64,000 nucleotides of DNA from Pseudanabaena sp. (GCA_003249015.1 QBLS01000001.1:186001-250000); one strand, 5' to 3'; shown: positions 52,050 through 60,689, numbered from the stretch's first letter. Made by a program: numbers and translations. Notes: a model not told the origin generated them from the letters alone.

Positions 52050-52351
52050 AGGTAAGAACCTTGAACGAGTAATTGTCAGAACATTGCATAGGCAACGAAT
52101 GTACCTATGCTGTTTAATATAGTCTGAGATCCTAGGTCATAATCTGAATAAATCTTTTAATTTGATTTTGCGAGTTGTCTCAACTATAGGTATTTCCACG
52201 CAGAGATTGATCCTGCACTGCGTCACCACTGGTTTACAACCATGAGGAAACTTTTAAAAGTTTCCTTACCCAGAATTGAGTGGCGACGCTTCTCGCCGTC
52301 ACTCAATTCTGGAATTTTGTTTTACTTAATTTGTTCATAGGTTTAAAGACG
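52050..52351. other. 302-bp divergent promoter region
   Basis: Between the divergent 51495 gene and the DevA-type gene. It holds a family A-like hairpin (52270-52312) and otherwise no gene. An in-frame GTG at 52280 is inside the hairpin and is unlikely as a start. Confidence 0.5.
52270..52312. repeat. Family A-like hairpin upstream of the DevA-type gene
   Basis: CCAGAATTGAGTGGCGACG and CGCCGTCACTCAATTCTGG, two mismatches, loop CTTCT. It ends 39 bp before the start ATG, so it would be in the mRNA leader. Confidence 0.8.
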
Positions 52352-53146
52352 ATGCTTGACAACCTTACTGAGACTTCAGGGCTATCTTTGCCAAATTCTG
52401 TTGAGCCATCGGTGCAGATCCGTGACTTAAATTTTCACTATGGTGAAGGTGATTTGTTTAAGCAGGTTTTATTTAATATCAACCTTGATATTTACGCTGG
52501 ACAGATCGTGATTCTTACGGGCCCCTCTGGATCGGGTAAAACTACGCTATTGACTCTAATCGGAGCACTGAGAACTATCCAAGAAGGGAGTTTGCGAGTT
52601 TTGGGGCAGGAGCTAAGGGGGCTTAACCCCAAAAATCTAGTTCAAATTCGCAAAAATATTGGTTTTATTTTTCAGGCTCATAACCTATTTCATTCTTTGA
52701 CAGCTAGGCAAAACGTAATGATGTCTACGGATTTGTTTAAGCATGAGGGGGGGAATGCGATGGCGGCAAACAAGGCGGCGGAGATTTTGACGGCTCTAGG
52801 ATTGGGAGAGCGCGTGGATTATAAGCCCCATGCTCTGTCGGGTGGACAAAAACAAAGGGTGGCGATCGCGAGGGCTTTAGTTAATCGCCCTAGCTTGATT
52901 TTGGCGGATGAGCCAACGGCGGCGCTAGATAAAAAATCTGGGCGCGATGTCGTAACCTTGATGCAAAAAATGGCTAAAGAAGAAAATATTACGATTTTGA
53001 TGGTGACTCACGATAATCGCATTCTGGATGTTGCCGATCGCATTATTAATCTAGTTGATGGCAATTTAGAATCAGACAATGTAATGACTGATTTTTTGAC
53101 ATCCCGCAATGAGGCGGCTGTTGATTCTCGAACATTTATGTTGTAA
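52352..53146 (+). CDS. DevA-type ABC transporter ATPase
   Basis: About 264 aa from ATG 52352 (MLDNLTETSGL). The frame is open upstream to GTG 52280, but that lies in a hairpin. Walker A GPSGSGKTTLL, IGFIFQAHNLFHSLTARQNVMM (Q-loop, the DevA/MacB group pattern), signature LSGGQKQRVAIARAL, Walker B LILADEPTAALD. DevBCA exports glycolipids in heterocyst formers; related MacAB/LolCDE act in the envelope. No DevB or DevC partner is near, so it must pair with subunits elsewhere. Confidence 0.88.
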   Translation: MLDNLTETSGLSLPNSVEPSVQIRDLNFHYGEGDLFKQVLFNINLDIYAGQIVILTGPSGSGKTTLLTLIGALRTIQEGSLRVLGQELRGLNPKNLVQIRKNIGFIFQAHNLFHSLTARQNVMMSTDLFKHEGGNAMAANKAAEILTALGLGERVDYKPHALSGGQKQRVAIARALVNRPSLILADEPTAALDKKSGRDVVTLMQKMAKEENITILMVTHDNRILDVADRIINLVDGNLESDNVMTDFLTSRNEAAVDSRTFML

Positions 53147-53215
53147 TAACGTCTGATAAACAAACCTGTCGTGAGTTGTTTTGCACCGCACGACACATAT
53201 TTGAATATTTGATAT

Positions 53216-54778
53216 ATGGGCAAAGACCGCAAAATGTTACCAACTTTTGTTTTTCGTAAGCTGACCTATTTGCTACCGATCACCTTTGGCGCTTCTTGCT
53301 TAGCTGTGTTGCCAGTAACAGCCCAAAATGTAACTCTTTACGTGAATCCGCGCATCGGCAGCGATCGCCCTGAGTTGGGAACAAATGTTGCGGCTCCTTT
53401 TAAGACGATTACCTATGCCCTCAGCCGAGTTAAGTCCAATCAACCCGTCATTATCCAGCTTGCCGATGGAGTTTATAGTGACAACACAGGGGAAAAGTTT
53501 CCGATTCGATTGCGCCCCAATGTAACCTTGCGCGGCAATGAGTCTAATAAGGGTCGGGATGTAGTGGTTGTGGGAGGCGGGGCATGGCGATCACCGTCAG
53601 GTTTTCCGCAAAATATTGCGATTGCCTTTAGCGATCGCTCCGAGCTGCGGGGAGTAACGATTACTAATCCCCAACCGAGGGGCTATGGATTTTGGATTGA
53701 CAGTACTAGCCCTGCGATCGCCAACAATACTTTTTTAGACAATAAACAAGATGGCGGATTGGTCACAGGTCAATCCAAGGCGATCATCTCGGCGAATCAA
53801 TTTTTTCGTAACGGTACGAGTGGCTTAGCGATCGAAGGTAATGCTAGTCCCGACATTCGTGGCAACCTATTTCAACAAACTACTTTTGGGATGAGTATTC
53901 GCCAAAATGCGGCTCCCCAGATTACCGAAAATACATTTACGCAAAATCAAAATGGAATTTTGATTCAAGGAAATGCCCAGCCAGTTTTACGGGGCAATGC
54001 AATCGTTAATAACCGTGACTATGGCTTGACTATTTCTGGTTTGGCAACTCCCGATCTCGGTAAATCCAATGATGATGGCAATAATAACTTTCAAGGCAAC
54101 GGTACTTTTGATTTGCAAAATGTCAGCAGAAATGCGATCGCGGCTCTGGGAAATCAACTAGACGTTAAAAGAGTTAAGGGTAATTTGCAATTATCAAATA
54201 CAAGACAGCCAGTAAGTTTGTTTGCCAATATTAACCAACAGCTTGAGCAAAGGGTAGCTACTAATCAGCCGACTAACTTTGCCCCTAATCTGAATGTGCC
54301 ACCCGTCCAAATTAGCGCCCCTCCTCAAAAAAATGCGTCGAATTTTAACTTAAATGTGGCAAGTCAAGCTAATAGTCCTTTTTGGTATGAACCTGTGACA
54401 TCTGTAATCGTCCGCATTAGACCTAGACAACTTAATTCTCCTATACCTGCTAATCCCGAAATTAATGCCAGTTTGCCCCCCGTCCGTTCTACCCCTCCTG
54501 CGGGCGAGCCGATCAATCAGCCAATTCTGATCGCACCACTTGCTAATACCAGTCTCACCCCCCAAGCTCCTCCTCGTTATCGGGTAGTTGTACCAGTATC
54601 TTCTCCCCAGACTGTCGCTCAGGTGCGTCAGATCGTTCCTAACTCCTTTGCCTCGCGATTAAATGGAAATTTGGTTGTGCAGATTGGCGCTTATAGCGAT
54701 CGGCGGGTAGCTGAGGGGCAAGTAATGCGCCTTTCTCAAAAAGGCTTATCCGCTAAAATCGAAGCCATTAAACCCTAA
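53216..54778 (+). CDS. Exported DUF1565 beta-helix protein with C-terminal SPOR-like part
   Basis: 520 aa. A hydrophobic signal (FVFRKLTYLLPITFGASCLAVLPVTAQ) comes first; ATG at residue 7 is an alternative start. The DUF1565 region follows (TLYVNPRIGSDRPELGTNVAAPFKTITYAL...), then parallel beta-helix coils (IANNTFLDNKQDGGLV, IRGNLFQQTTFGMSIRQNAAPQITENTF). A Pro/Asn-rich linker comes next and a SPOR-like end (VVQIGAYSDRRVAEGQVMRL), which in other proteins binds denuded peptidoglycan. Probably a periplasmic wall-linked protein. No sugar-lyase catalytic motif is visible. Confidence 0.85.
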   Translation: MGKDRKMLPTFVFRKLTYLLPITFGASCLAVLPVTAQNVTLYVNPRIGSDRPELGTNVAAPFKTITYALSRVKSNQPVIIQLADGVYSDNTGEKFPIRLRPNVTLRGNESNKGRDVVVVGGGAWRSPSGFPQNIAIAFSDRSELRGVTITNPQPRGYGFWIDSTSPAIANNTFLDNKQDGGLVTGQSKAIISANQFFRNGTSGLAIEGNASPDIRGNLFQQTTFGMSIRQNAAPQITENTFTQNQNGILIQGNAQPVLRGNAIVNNRDYGLTISGLATPDLGKSNDDGNNNFQGNGTFDLQNVSRNAIAALGNQLDVKRVKGNLQLSNTRQPVSLFANINQQLEQRVATNQPTNFAPNLNVPPVQISAPPQKNASNFNLNVASQANSPFWYEPVTSVIVRIRPRQLNSPIPANPEINASLPPVRSTPPAGEPINQPILIAPLANTSLTPQAPPRYRVVVPVSSPQTVAQVRQIVPNSFASRLNGNLVVQIGAYSDRRVAEGQVMRLSQKGLSAKIEAIKP

Positions 54779-54795
54779 AGTAGTTTTTTTACGCC

Positions 54796-54858
54796 AACCC
54801 AAGGAAAAGGAAAGAGGGACAGCGCTTCGCGCTGCCCCTCTTTCCTTTTCCTTGGGTT
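54796..54858. repeat. Perfect 30-bp-arm hairpin
   Basis: 63 bp: AACCCAAGGAAAAGGAAAGA continuing to AGCGC, loop TTC, exact complement. It starts 17 bp after the stop of the beta-helix gene. It is among the longest perfect hairpins in the window. Confidence 0.93.
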
Positions 54859-54860
54859 TT

Positions 54861-54895
54861 CAAATAAAGAAATGGCGTAGCCATTTCTTTATTTG
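54861..54895. repeat. Family B hairpin overlapping the murA stop codon
   Basis: Perfect 16-bp arms CAAATAAAGAAATGGC and complement, loop GTA. The murA TAA (54889-54891) is inside the right arm. Confidence 0.92.
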
Positions 54896-56277
54896 GTATC
54901 AGTGGTGCGATAGAGCTTAGCTCCAACATTGCGTAACTTCTCTTCGATGCGATCGTAGCCGCGATCGAGGTGATGCAAGCCCATGACCGTAGTCTCTCCA
55001 TCGGCGGCTAGCCCTGCAATCACCAATGCGGCGGAGGCGCGTAAGTCCGTTGCCATGACAGGAGCGCCCGACAATTGAGGTACACCTGTCACTACTGCCA
55101 CATTATTTTTGAGGCGAATATTTGCGCCCATCCGATTTAGCTCGGCAACGTGCTGGAGGCGATTTTCAAAGACAGTTTCGGTCACAACTCCATTACCTTC
55201 ACAGACAGTGAGTAACGACATAAACTGAGCTTGCATATCCGTCGGAAATCCAGGATAGGGAAGTGTCTCGATATCTACAGATCGATAGCGATCGCCACCG
55301 ATAACAGTGATCATGTTGTCTGAGTCTTGACGCACAGTCACACCGATATCTTGCAGTTTAGAAATTGCTGCGGTTAGGTGGAAAGGGACGACAGGTGACA
55401 TCGAAAGCGTTGAGCGAGTGATTGCCGCTGCCACCATAAATGTACCTGCTTCAATGCGATCGGGAATTGCCGTAAAGTCAGCAAAATGCAATTTGTCTAC
55501 GCCATCAATAAATATTGTGTTTGTACCCGCGCCCCTAATCTTGGCTCCCATGGCGATACAAAGATTAGCCAAATCCACGACTTCAGGTTCTTGAGCGGCA
55601 TTTTCGATAATCGTTTCGCCTTCGGCAAGGGTTGCCGCCATCATCAAAGTTTCTGTCGCCCCGACACTAGGACAGTCCAAATAAATCCTTGCCCCTTGTA
55701 AGCGACCATTGCGGCTTTTGGCGTGAGCAATGACAATTCCATGCTCGATCTGGACATCAGCGCCCAAGGCTTGTAAGCCTCGCACATGCAGCTCCACAGG
55801 ACGCGCTCCGATCGCACAACCTCCAGGTAAAGGCATTCTTGCCGAACCTAATCTAGCTAATAGTGATCCAAGGGCAAAAAAGCTTGCGCGCATCTTGCTG
55901 ACCAACTCATAGGGAGCCGAGTTTCCAGTCAAATTCCTTGTGTCAAGTTCTAAAATTTCACCATTGCGCGAAATTTTTACGCCGAGGGTTTCGAGAATAT
56001 CGCTCATCCGCTGCACATCAGCTAGATTAGGAACATTCCGAATCCGACAACCTTCCGATGACAAAAGCGTACCAGCCATCAAAGCTAAAATCGAATTTTT
56101 TGCGCCACTAATCGGAACATGACCAGAGAGAGGAGCTTTTCCGATGATGCGGAGGATCGGCGCGTTGGGCTCAAGTTGGGACATTTGCGAAGATTCGAGC
56201 AAAGTAGGTGCGATTAGATCAGTAGCTGGAGCGTTGGTTGCTAAATCGACTGTGTTGCGATCCGTCATTGATTGCAT
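54889..56277 (-). CDS. murA: UDP-N-acetylglucosamine 1-carboxyvinyltransferase
   Basis: 462 aa. Conserved: [21 protein letters not shown] (K near the substrate), the catalytic cysteine in [20 protein letters not shown] (Cys115 equivalent), [15 protein letters not shown] and [13 protein letters not shown]. It transfers enolpyruvate from PEP to UDP-GlcNAc, the first step of peptidoglycan synthesis, and is the fosfomycin target. The N-terminus has about 40 extra residues; ATG at residue 32 is an alternative. Its end lies inside a family B hairpin, so the last residues TDTK are repeat-derived. Confidence 0.96.
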   Translation of the reverse strand: MQSMTDRNTVDLATNAPATDLIAPTLLESSQMSQLEPNAPILRIIGKAPLSGHVPISGAKNSILALMAGTLLSSEGCRIRNVPNLADVQRMSDILETLGVKISRNGEILELDTRNLTGNSAPYELVSKMRASFFALGSLLARLGSARMPLPGGCAIGARPVELHVRGLQALGADVQIEHGIVIAHAKSRNGRLQGARIYLDCPSVGATETLMMAATLAEGETIIENAAQEPEVVDLANLCIAMGAKIRGAGTNTIFIDGVDKLHFADFTAIPDRIEAGTFMVAAAITRSTLSMSPVVPFHLTAAISKLQDIGVTVRQDSDNMITVIGGDRYRSVDIETLPYPGFPTDMQAQFMSLLTVCEGNGVVTETVFENRLQHVAELNRMGANIRLKNNVAVVTGVPQLSGAPVMATDLRASAALVIAGLAADGETTVMGLHHLDRGYDRIEEKLRNVGAKLYRTTDTK

Positions 56278-56524
56278 AGGCTGGGGTAACTGGTCTGCAC
56301 CTGCATTGGTATGGGTTGTTGTAGAAATTATCGCCTTATCCTCCTCACATCAGAAATCAGAATTAATTTGGCTGCAATTTTGGCTATGTAGCTTAGCACA
56401 GAGGAAGATTGACGGCGTTACGCGCCACTAATCGTTCCTTGAAAAAGTGATGATAGCTATAAAGTTTAGCGGAGTATATCCGAAAACCTGTCAAGTTTTG
56501 CACAGTAAGTGTATGTACTCATTA

Positions 56525-56962
56525 TTAGTGATTAGGTTGCATTGTCAATAATTCAAATAGTCCCTCTGGCACAAGTTTCCCTTTGACTGGAAAATCATCA
56601 AGGTTTTGCCATGTGGCTGTTATCTCTGAACCGTTAGATTCCTGACCAATAATGGATGCTTTTTCGTAAAAGCTCAGATCAACAAATTTAGCGTCATAGA
56701 CAAATACCACCTCATGACACTGCGCCCCTCCATACCAAAACAAGTTTTCTAAAACCCCCAGCAATTTTATATCGGAAATCTCAGCTCCGATTTCCTCTTG
56801 AATTTCTCTTGCGATCGCGTCTTGACTTGTCTCTCCAAATTCAATCCCGCCCCCAAGAGGACCATAGAATGTTGTGCCATTAGAAGGATCGGTATCCTTG
56901 GACAAGAGTATTGATTGCTGGTGAGAAAAAACACATACTGCTTTGCATCTAATTTTTTGCAT
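56525..56962 (-). CDS. NUDIX hydrolase
   Basis: About 145 aa. The NUDIX box is GGGIEFGETSQDAIAREIQEEIGA, which fits G-x5-E-x7-REUxEExGU exactly. An N-terminal VCVFSHQQSILLSKDTDPSNG and C-terminal beta strands complete the fold. It hydrolyses a nucleoside diphosphate linked to another group; substrate not predictable. ATG 56960-56962 has an SD (GAGG) 7 bp upstream and is preferred to the TTG two codons before. Confidence 0.9.
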   Translation of the reverse strand: MQKIRCKAVCVFSHQQSILLSKDTDPSNGTTFYGPLGGGIEFGETSQDAIAREIQEEIGAEISDIKLLGVLENLFWYGGAQCHEVVFVYDAKFVDLSFYEKASIIGQESNGSEITATWQNLDDFPVKGKLVPEGLFELLTMQPNH

Positions 56963-57116
56963 TTTCAAACCTCAGAGTGGGTTGCTATTAAACCTTAAAA
57001 GTCAAGAAGATGGAAAATATAATTTGAATTGACTTTAGGCAACTTTTGCAGCAAACTTATTAATCTTGGTTATTAAATATGCGTTCAAAGCTGCTTAATA
57101 ATTTTGTAATACCAAT

Positions 57117-57198
57117 GCGGAACTGGCGGAATTGGTAGACGCGCATGTTTCAGGTACATGTGTTGAAAGACTTGGGGGTTCAAGTCCCCCGTTCCGCA
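57117..57198 (+). tRNA. tRNA-Leu (anticodon CAG)
   Basis: 82 nt. Acceptor arms GCGGAAC and GTTCCGC pair; the D arm is GCG...CGC; the anticodon stem CATGT/ACATG encloses TTCAGGT, so the anticodon is CAG. A long variable arm (class II) is followed by the T arm GGGGG-TTCAAGT-CCCCC. The discriminator is A and CCA is not encoded. A 59-bp hairpin begins 20 bp after it. Confidence 0.96.
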
Positions 57199-57218
57199 TA
57201 TACACAGCGCTTTGCGCT

Positions 57219-57277
57219 CCAGCTTAATAGAGATTAAAAGCGTTGCTTTGCAACGCTTTTAATCTCTATTAAGCTGG
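57219..57277 (+). terminator. Family F hairpin after tRNA-Leu, perfect 28-bp arms
   Basis: CCAGCTTAATAGAGATTAAA continuing to AGCGTTGC, loop TTT, exact complement. Core AAAAGCGTTGC is the same as at 29361, but the outer arms are different. Confidence 0.93.
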
Positions 57278-57293
57278 TTTAGAGTATCTCGCC

Positions 57294-57344
57294 ATAATCA
57301 AAAATTGTCCCGCCCGTTGCGCGGGCGGGACAGCTTCTGATTAT
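57294..57344. repeat. Family E hairpin overlapping the PPTase stop codon
   Basis: ATAATCA-AAAATT-GTCCCGCCCG and CGGGCGGGAC-AGCTTC-TGATTAT; imperfect in the middle. The stop TAA (57341-57343) lies in the outer right arm. Confidence 0.82.
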
Positions 57345-58003
57345 TTATTACCAACACAAACTGCGGCGACATATCCTGATGCTAAATCTAGTTGATTGGT
57401 AATTAACTGAAGTAACCATCCATTAACTGCCAAAACTTCACCATGTGGGTTTTCTAATAAAGTAGCAAAATCTAAATGCAGCAGATTGGCAATTCCCTGA
57501 CCCGTCGCTTTGCCATAGGCTTCCTTAAGCACCCATGCTCGGTAAAAGGCAAGATATTGTTCCTGTGGAGTTAGGGATAGAGATTGTATTATTTTTTGTT
57601 CTTTTTCTGAAAAATAACGATCAGCAATACTTTCAACGTTGATATTTAAATTGATATATTCCAGATCGATACCCACATGACGATCGCGACAGACTGCATA
57701 AACTGCAAAATTTTGAGAATGGGCTAGATTAAAGTAAATGGACTGATCGGTCGGCTGATTTTTTAAGTAGGGCTTACCGCGATCGCTATATTCAAATTCA
57801 ATGCTTGCCGCTTTACAGTCCAGAAATTGGGACAAGATAATGCGTAGATTTGCCCGTGCCGCCACAAAATTCCGCTTGAGATGAGCAAACTTAAATCTAT
57901 CAGCCCGCGATCGCTCGTCCTCTGATAGCACCTGCCACAAACGATCAGCTTCGGAAGGTGAGATATCGAGAGCCACTTGGTATAGTTGCAGTTCTGGAAT
58001 CAT
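57341..58003 (-). CDS. 4'-phosphopantetheinyl transferase (Sfp type)
   Basis: About 220 aa from ATG 58001-58003 (TTG 15 codons upstream is also open; neither has a clear SD). Motifs: FNLAHSQNFAVYAV, VGIDLEYINLNIN (metal-binding Asp and Glu) and FYRAWVLKEAYGKATGQGI (the WxxKEAxxK signature). It activates carrier proteins of fatty-acid, polyketide or peptide synthases by adding phosphopantetheine; in cyanobacteria the HetI-like enzyme often serves all of them. No PKS or NRPS gene is in the window. Confidence 0.93.
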   Translation of the reverse strand: MIPELQLYQVALDISPSEADRLWQVLSEDERSRADRFKFAHLKRNFVAARANLRIILSQFLDCKAASIEFEYSDRGKPYLKNQPTDQSIYFNLAHSQNFAVYAVCRDRHVGIDLEYINLNINVESIADRYFSEKEQKIIQSLSLTPQEQYLAFYRAWVLKEAYGKATGQGIANLLHLDFATLLENPHGEVLAVNGWLLQLITNQLDLASGYVAAVCVGNK

Positions 58004-58068
58004 GGTACTTATGGGGGCTAGGAAAGTACTTGAAGGCGATGCTTGCAAATATTTTCTGTTTTTTTAGC

Positions 58069-58121
58069 TAAGCCCTAAAACCTGTGGCGTACGCGCAGTG
58101 TGCGCCGCAGGTTTTGGCTTA
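58069..58121. repeat. Family D-like hairpin upstream of the 58187 gene
   Basis: TAAGCCCTAAAACCTGTGGCG and CGCCGCAGGTTTTGGCTTA, imperfect, loop region TACGCGCAGTGTG. It lies between divergent genes in a 183-bp gap. Confidence 0.8.
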
Positions 58122-58186
58122 ACTACTTAAGCGCTAAGGTCTATAGTCTTGGGGTACAGTTAGAGCATAAATCTAAGACTTAATTT

Positions 58187-58486
58187 ATGAATATCCCCTT
58201 AGTCGTCGGAGCATTGCTAGTTTCACTATTAATATTTTGGTGGCTGCTCAGCGTGATCAAAGCTAGCTTGAAAACTGCCCTATTAGTTGTAGCCGTTGTA
58301 TTTGCTCTACAAGTATTTACGGGTGTTGGCCCTCAGCAAATATTTAATCAAGTCGGACAGTGGTTGGGTGTATCCTTTACGAGATTTGCGGCGTGGTTAC
58401 AAAATTGGGGAAATAAGAATAAGTTCGATCCCGATGCTAAGAAGCAATCACTGTTAATAATCATGAGTATATTAATCGATCAGTAA
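58187..58486 (+). CDS. Unknown small membrane protein
   Basis: 99 aa. Two membrane helices (about 5-25 and 28-50: LVVGALLVSLLIFWWLLSVI and TALLVVAVVFALQVFTGVG), then an amphipathic part QIFNQVGQWLGVSFTRFAAWLQNW and a short tail. The stop TAA (58484-58486) is the first three bases of the hairpin 58484-58542. A recognised cyanobacterial hypothetical without known role. Confidence 0.72.
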   Translation: MNIPLVVGALLVSLLIFWWLLSVIKASLKTALLVVAVVFALQVFTGVGPQQIFNQVGQWLGVSFTRFAAWLQNWGNKNKFDPDAKKQSLLIIMSILIDQ

Positions 58487-58542
58487 GATTCTAAAGATCT
58501 AGTGGCGGCGCGAAGCGCCGCCACTAGATCTTTAGAATCTTA
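58484..58542. repeat. Family A hairpin holding the stop codons of two convergent genes
   Basis: 59 bp: perfect 28-bp arms (TAAGATTCTAAAGATCTAGT then GGCGGCGC), loop GAA. Its first three bases are the TAA of the plus-strand gene and its last three are the TAA of the minus-strand gene. It is a natural bidirectional terminator candidate. Confidence 0.95.
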
Positions 58543-60132
58543 TTTCAACTGTAAGAAAATCTCTCCATTTAGAGAATGGAAAGAACTATTATCACTCGCG
58601 CTTCCTATTAAATCTAAATGCTTTGCAATAACAGGCAAGGGAGAGTTCTCAATCATTTGAGAGAGAGTTTGACCTAAGGGAATCTCTTGCCATTGCTGCC
58701 AAATCTCTTTGTTCAGATAGGCATAGGTTGATTGACCTGCGGATAGGTGACTGATTGCTCTTTTAAATTCACGGGAAGAAGCGATCGCCTGTTTTGATTT
58801 TAAAGATAATGTGGATTGCAAAACTGGTAGAGAATTGGAGAAGTAGATATATTCTGAAGTTTGGGCATGGGCGAGCGCGATATTACCTGACACCAAGCGA
58901 TCATCGGCGATCGCGCTGAGGTTTGTCCAAATAGTCACAGGCTGTTGCCCTAGGGTAATTTCACCGATAGTAAACTTAGATCTAAATAAATTATCAAGTT
59001 CGGCGACTGCGGTTTGGGTACCAATTGCATTTTCCACTTTGCTAACCAGCAGCCAGTCTAGAGTATTGGTGGCGTTGGGGATCGAGGCGATCGCGTAGTC
59101 GCCCTGAACCCATGACCAAACTCTACTATCCAGAGGAATTGGCGAGAGTGTTTTAGTTAAATATTTTCTTAAAATGGTGGGCAGTATTTTTTCTGAATTC
59201 TGTAGGGTTTGATTAAGATTCCTGCCGAAGACGATGGAACTTCCCACAGGTACTTTATTTACGATATCTCTGGAAGGACTAAGGGAGGACTGGCTAAGAG
59301 CTGCTGATGTAGTTTTTAATTTAATTCCTGATTTATCTAGATTGAGGCTGACTAATACATTCTCTAAAAAATCTCCTTCTCCAAAATCCGTTAAATTGGC
59401 ATAAGCAAAGCCAAATCTACCATCTGGCTTATCGCCAAACTTAGGTAAAGAATTTTGGTAGCTATCTAGATTTGCGATCGCCGATTGTGGAGAATCGATA
59501 GTATCGATGACTTGGTGTAATACCTGTCGATCATTGGCAAATAGAACAAATTTATCGGTGATGGTTTGGGCTATCGTAGGCTTTCCCTTCTCAATTTCCA
59601 CACTTAAGATTGAGAAACCTCGATACTGCTCAAATCTTATATCTGTTCCGTTTACTGCCAGCCTTTGCCAAAATCGATTAATTTTATTTTTAGCAAGTTC
59701 CGCATCTTGAATTGCAAAGGCAAGTAGATAACCTGTTTGCAATCCATTGCTGGGTTTGTCGTCTAAATCAATGGAAGTCATTGCTAAGGCAACTTCACGA
59801 TCAAGCCAAGGTTGCACATCGCGCTCGTAGTCTAGTAACCAGTTTTGGCTGAGCTGTTGCTTAAGTTTATGCAACTCATGGCTGACTTCAGTGCGATCGC
59901 GGGGCTTAGCTGCTAATTTTGCAAACAGCCCTAGTTGCTCTGGCTTTGCTAAGATTGACAGGAAAAAGAGCGATCGCTTAGGCAATATTGCGGCAATTTG
60001 CGGCTGGCTCTGAGAACCAGCCAAAACCTCAGTGGGAACTGCGCCTAAAATTTTGCTGACTGTAGTCATACTTAGAACCAGTAGCAAGGCTCCTAGTAAA
60101 GCAATCGCTGCCAAAACTGATTTAATCTTCAT
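58540..60132 (-). CDS. DUF3352 domain protein, membrane-anchored
   Basis: About 530 aa from ATG 60130-60132 (a TTG lies three codons upstream). N-terminal anchor VLAAIALLGALLLVLSMTTV, then the DUF3352 region: ILPKRSLFFLSILAKPEQLGLF, WLDREVALAMTSIDLDDKP, GYLLAFAIQDAELAKNKINRFWQRL, and a second half with AVAELDNLFRSKF and LAHAQTSEYIYFSNSLPVLQ. These proteins are conserved in cyanobacteria and probably face the periplasm. Function unknown. Confidence 0.85.
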   Translation of the reverse strand: MKIKSVLAAIALLGALLLVLSMTTVSKILGAVPTEVLAGSQSQPQIAAILPKRSLFFLSILAKPEQLGLFAKLAAKPRDRTEVSHELHKLKQQLSQNWLLDYERDVQPWLDREVALAMTSIDLDDKPSNGLQTGYLLAFAIQDAELAKNKINRFWQRLAVNGTDIRFEQYRGFSILSVEIEKGKPTIAQTITDKFVLFANDRQVLHQVIDTIDSPQSAIANLDSYQNSLPKFGDKPDGRFGFAYANLTDFGEGDFLENVLVSLNLDKSGIKLKTTSAALSQSSLSPSRDIVNKVPVGSSIVFGRNLNQTLQNSEKILPTILRKYLTKTLSPIPLDSRVWSWVQGDYAIASIPNATNTLDWLLVSKVENAIGTQTAVAELDNLFRSKFTIGEITLGQQPVTIWTNLSAIADDRLVSGNIALAHAQTSEYIYFSNSLPVLQSTLSLKSKQAIASSREFKRAISHLSAGQSTYAYLNKEIWQQWQEIPLGQTLSQMIENSPLPVIAKHLDLIGSASDNSSFHSLNGEIFLQLK

Positions 60133-60251
60133 ACAAGACAATTACCATCAAAATATATTTGCGTAGTTTATTTAGGAAATATGAAGCCTAGATGAGTATA
60201 TGCATTTTTTGCCGAGTCGCCATATATAGCCTTTTGTACTGAGTTAAAATC

Positions 60252-60302
60252 CAGAGAAATTTTTGCAAGCGCGGCTTTGCCGCGCTTGCAAAAATTTCTC
60301 TG
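60252..60302. repeat. Perfect 24-bp-arm hairpin (GCGCGGC core)
   Basis: CAGAGAAATTTTTGCAAGCG continuing to CGGC, loop TTT, exact complement, ending 9 bp before the MITE. Confidence 0.92.
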
Positions 60303-60310
60303 TACTACTT

Positions 60311-60400
60311 AGGACTTACGCAAAACGACCAAAAGTAGGGGCAATTCATGAATTGCCCCTACTCAATAATCAGGGTTTAAAGGCTTCTTGCGTAAGTCCT
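60311..60400. mobile_element. 90-bp MITE-like element with TIRs and target duplication
   Basis: Perfect 13-bp terminal inverted repeats AGGACTTACGCAA and TTGCGTAAGTCCT. Flanked by identical 7-bp direct repeats ACTACTT (60304-60310 and 60401-60407), the expected target duplication. A 28-bp perfect palindrome (GTAGGGGCAATTC and complement, 60335-60362) lies inside. No coding capacity, so mobilisation would need a transposase from elsewhere. GACTTACGCAA-type ends are known from cyanobacterial insertion sequences and MITEs. Confidence 0.9.
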
Positions 60401-60635
60401 ACTACTTTAAGGCTTTGCTAGATTTGGGGGTTATAGCGATCGCCACTTAAATTAGGGAATTAGGGTTAATTAGCGACTTAGTAGAAACTTGGCAGAGTGT
60501 GTCCCCCTTCCCGAAAAACTAGAGCTAACATAGGTAAAGTGCATCACTAGCCTATTGCAAGATGAGAAATGGGTTAGCCATTTTTATAGTCTTGTTCTCG
60601 GACTTATATAGCAAAAAAAGTTTTGCTTAGGACAT

Positions 60636-60689
60636 AAAACCAGAAGGCGAGTGGCGGCGCGGAGCGCCGCCACTCGCTTCTTGGGTTTT
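60636..60689. repeat. Family A hairpin before the 60761 gene
   Basis: AAAACC-AGAAGGCGAGTGGCGGCGC, loop GGA, GCGCCGCCACTCGCTTCTTGGGTTTT. Inner arms perfect, outer arms with a small bulge. Confidence 0.88.

Noticed and set aside
52280-52351. N-terminal extension of the DevA-type ATPase from GTG 52280
   Set aside because: The extension would be coded by half of a repeat hairpin; ATG 52352 gives a normal family N-terminus.
56410-56450. Family A-like sequence GACGGCGTTACGCGCCACTAATC upstream of murA
   Set aside because: Only a decayed half remains; pairing is too weak to list as a hairpin.
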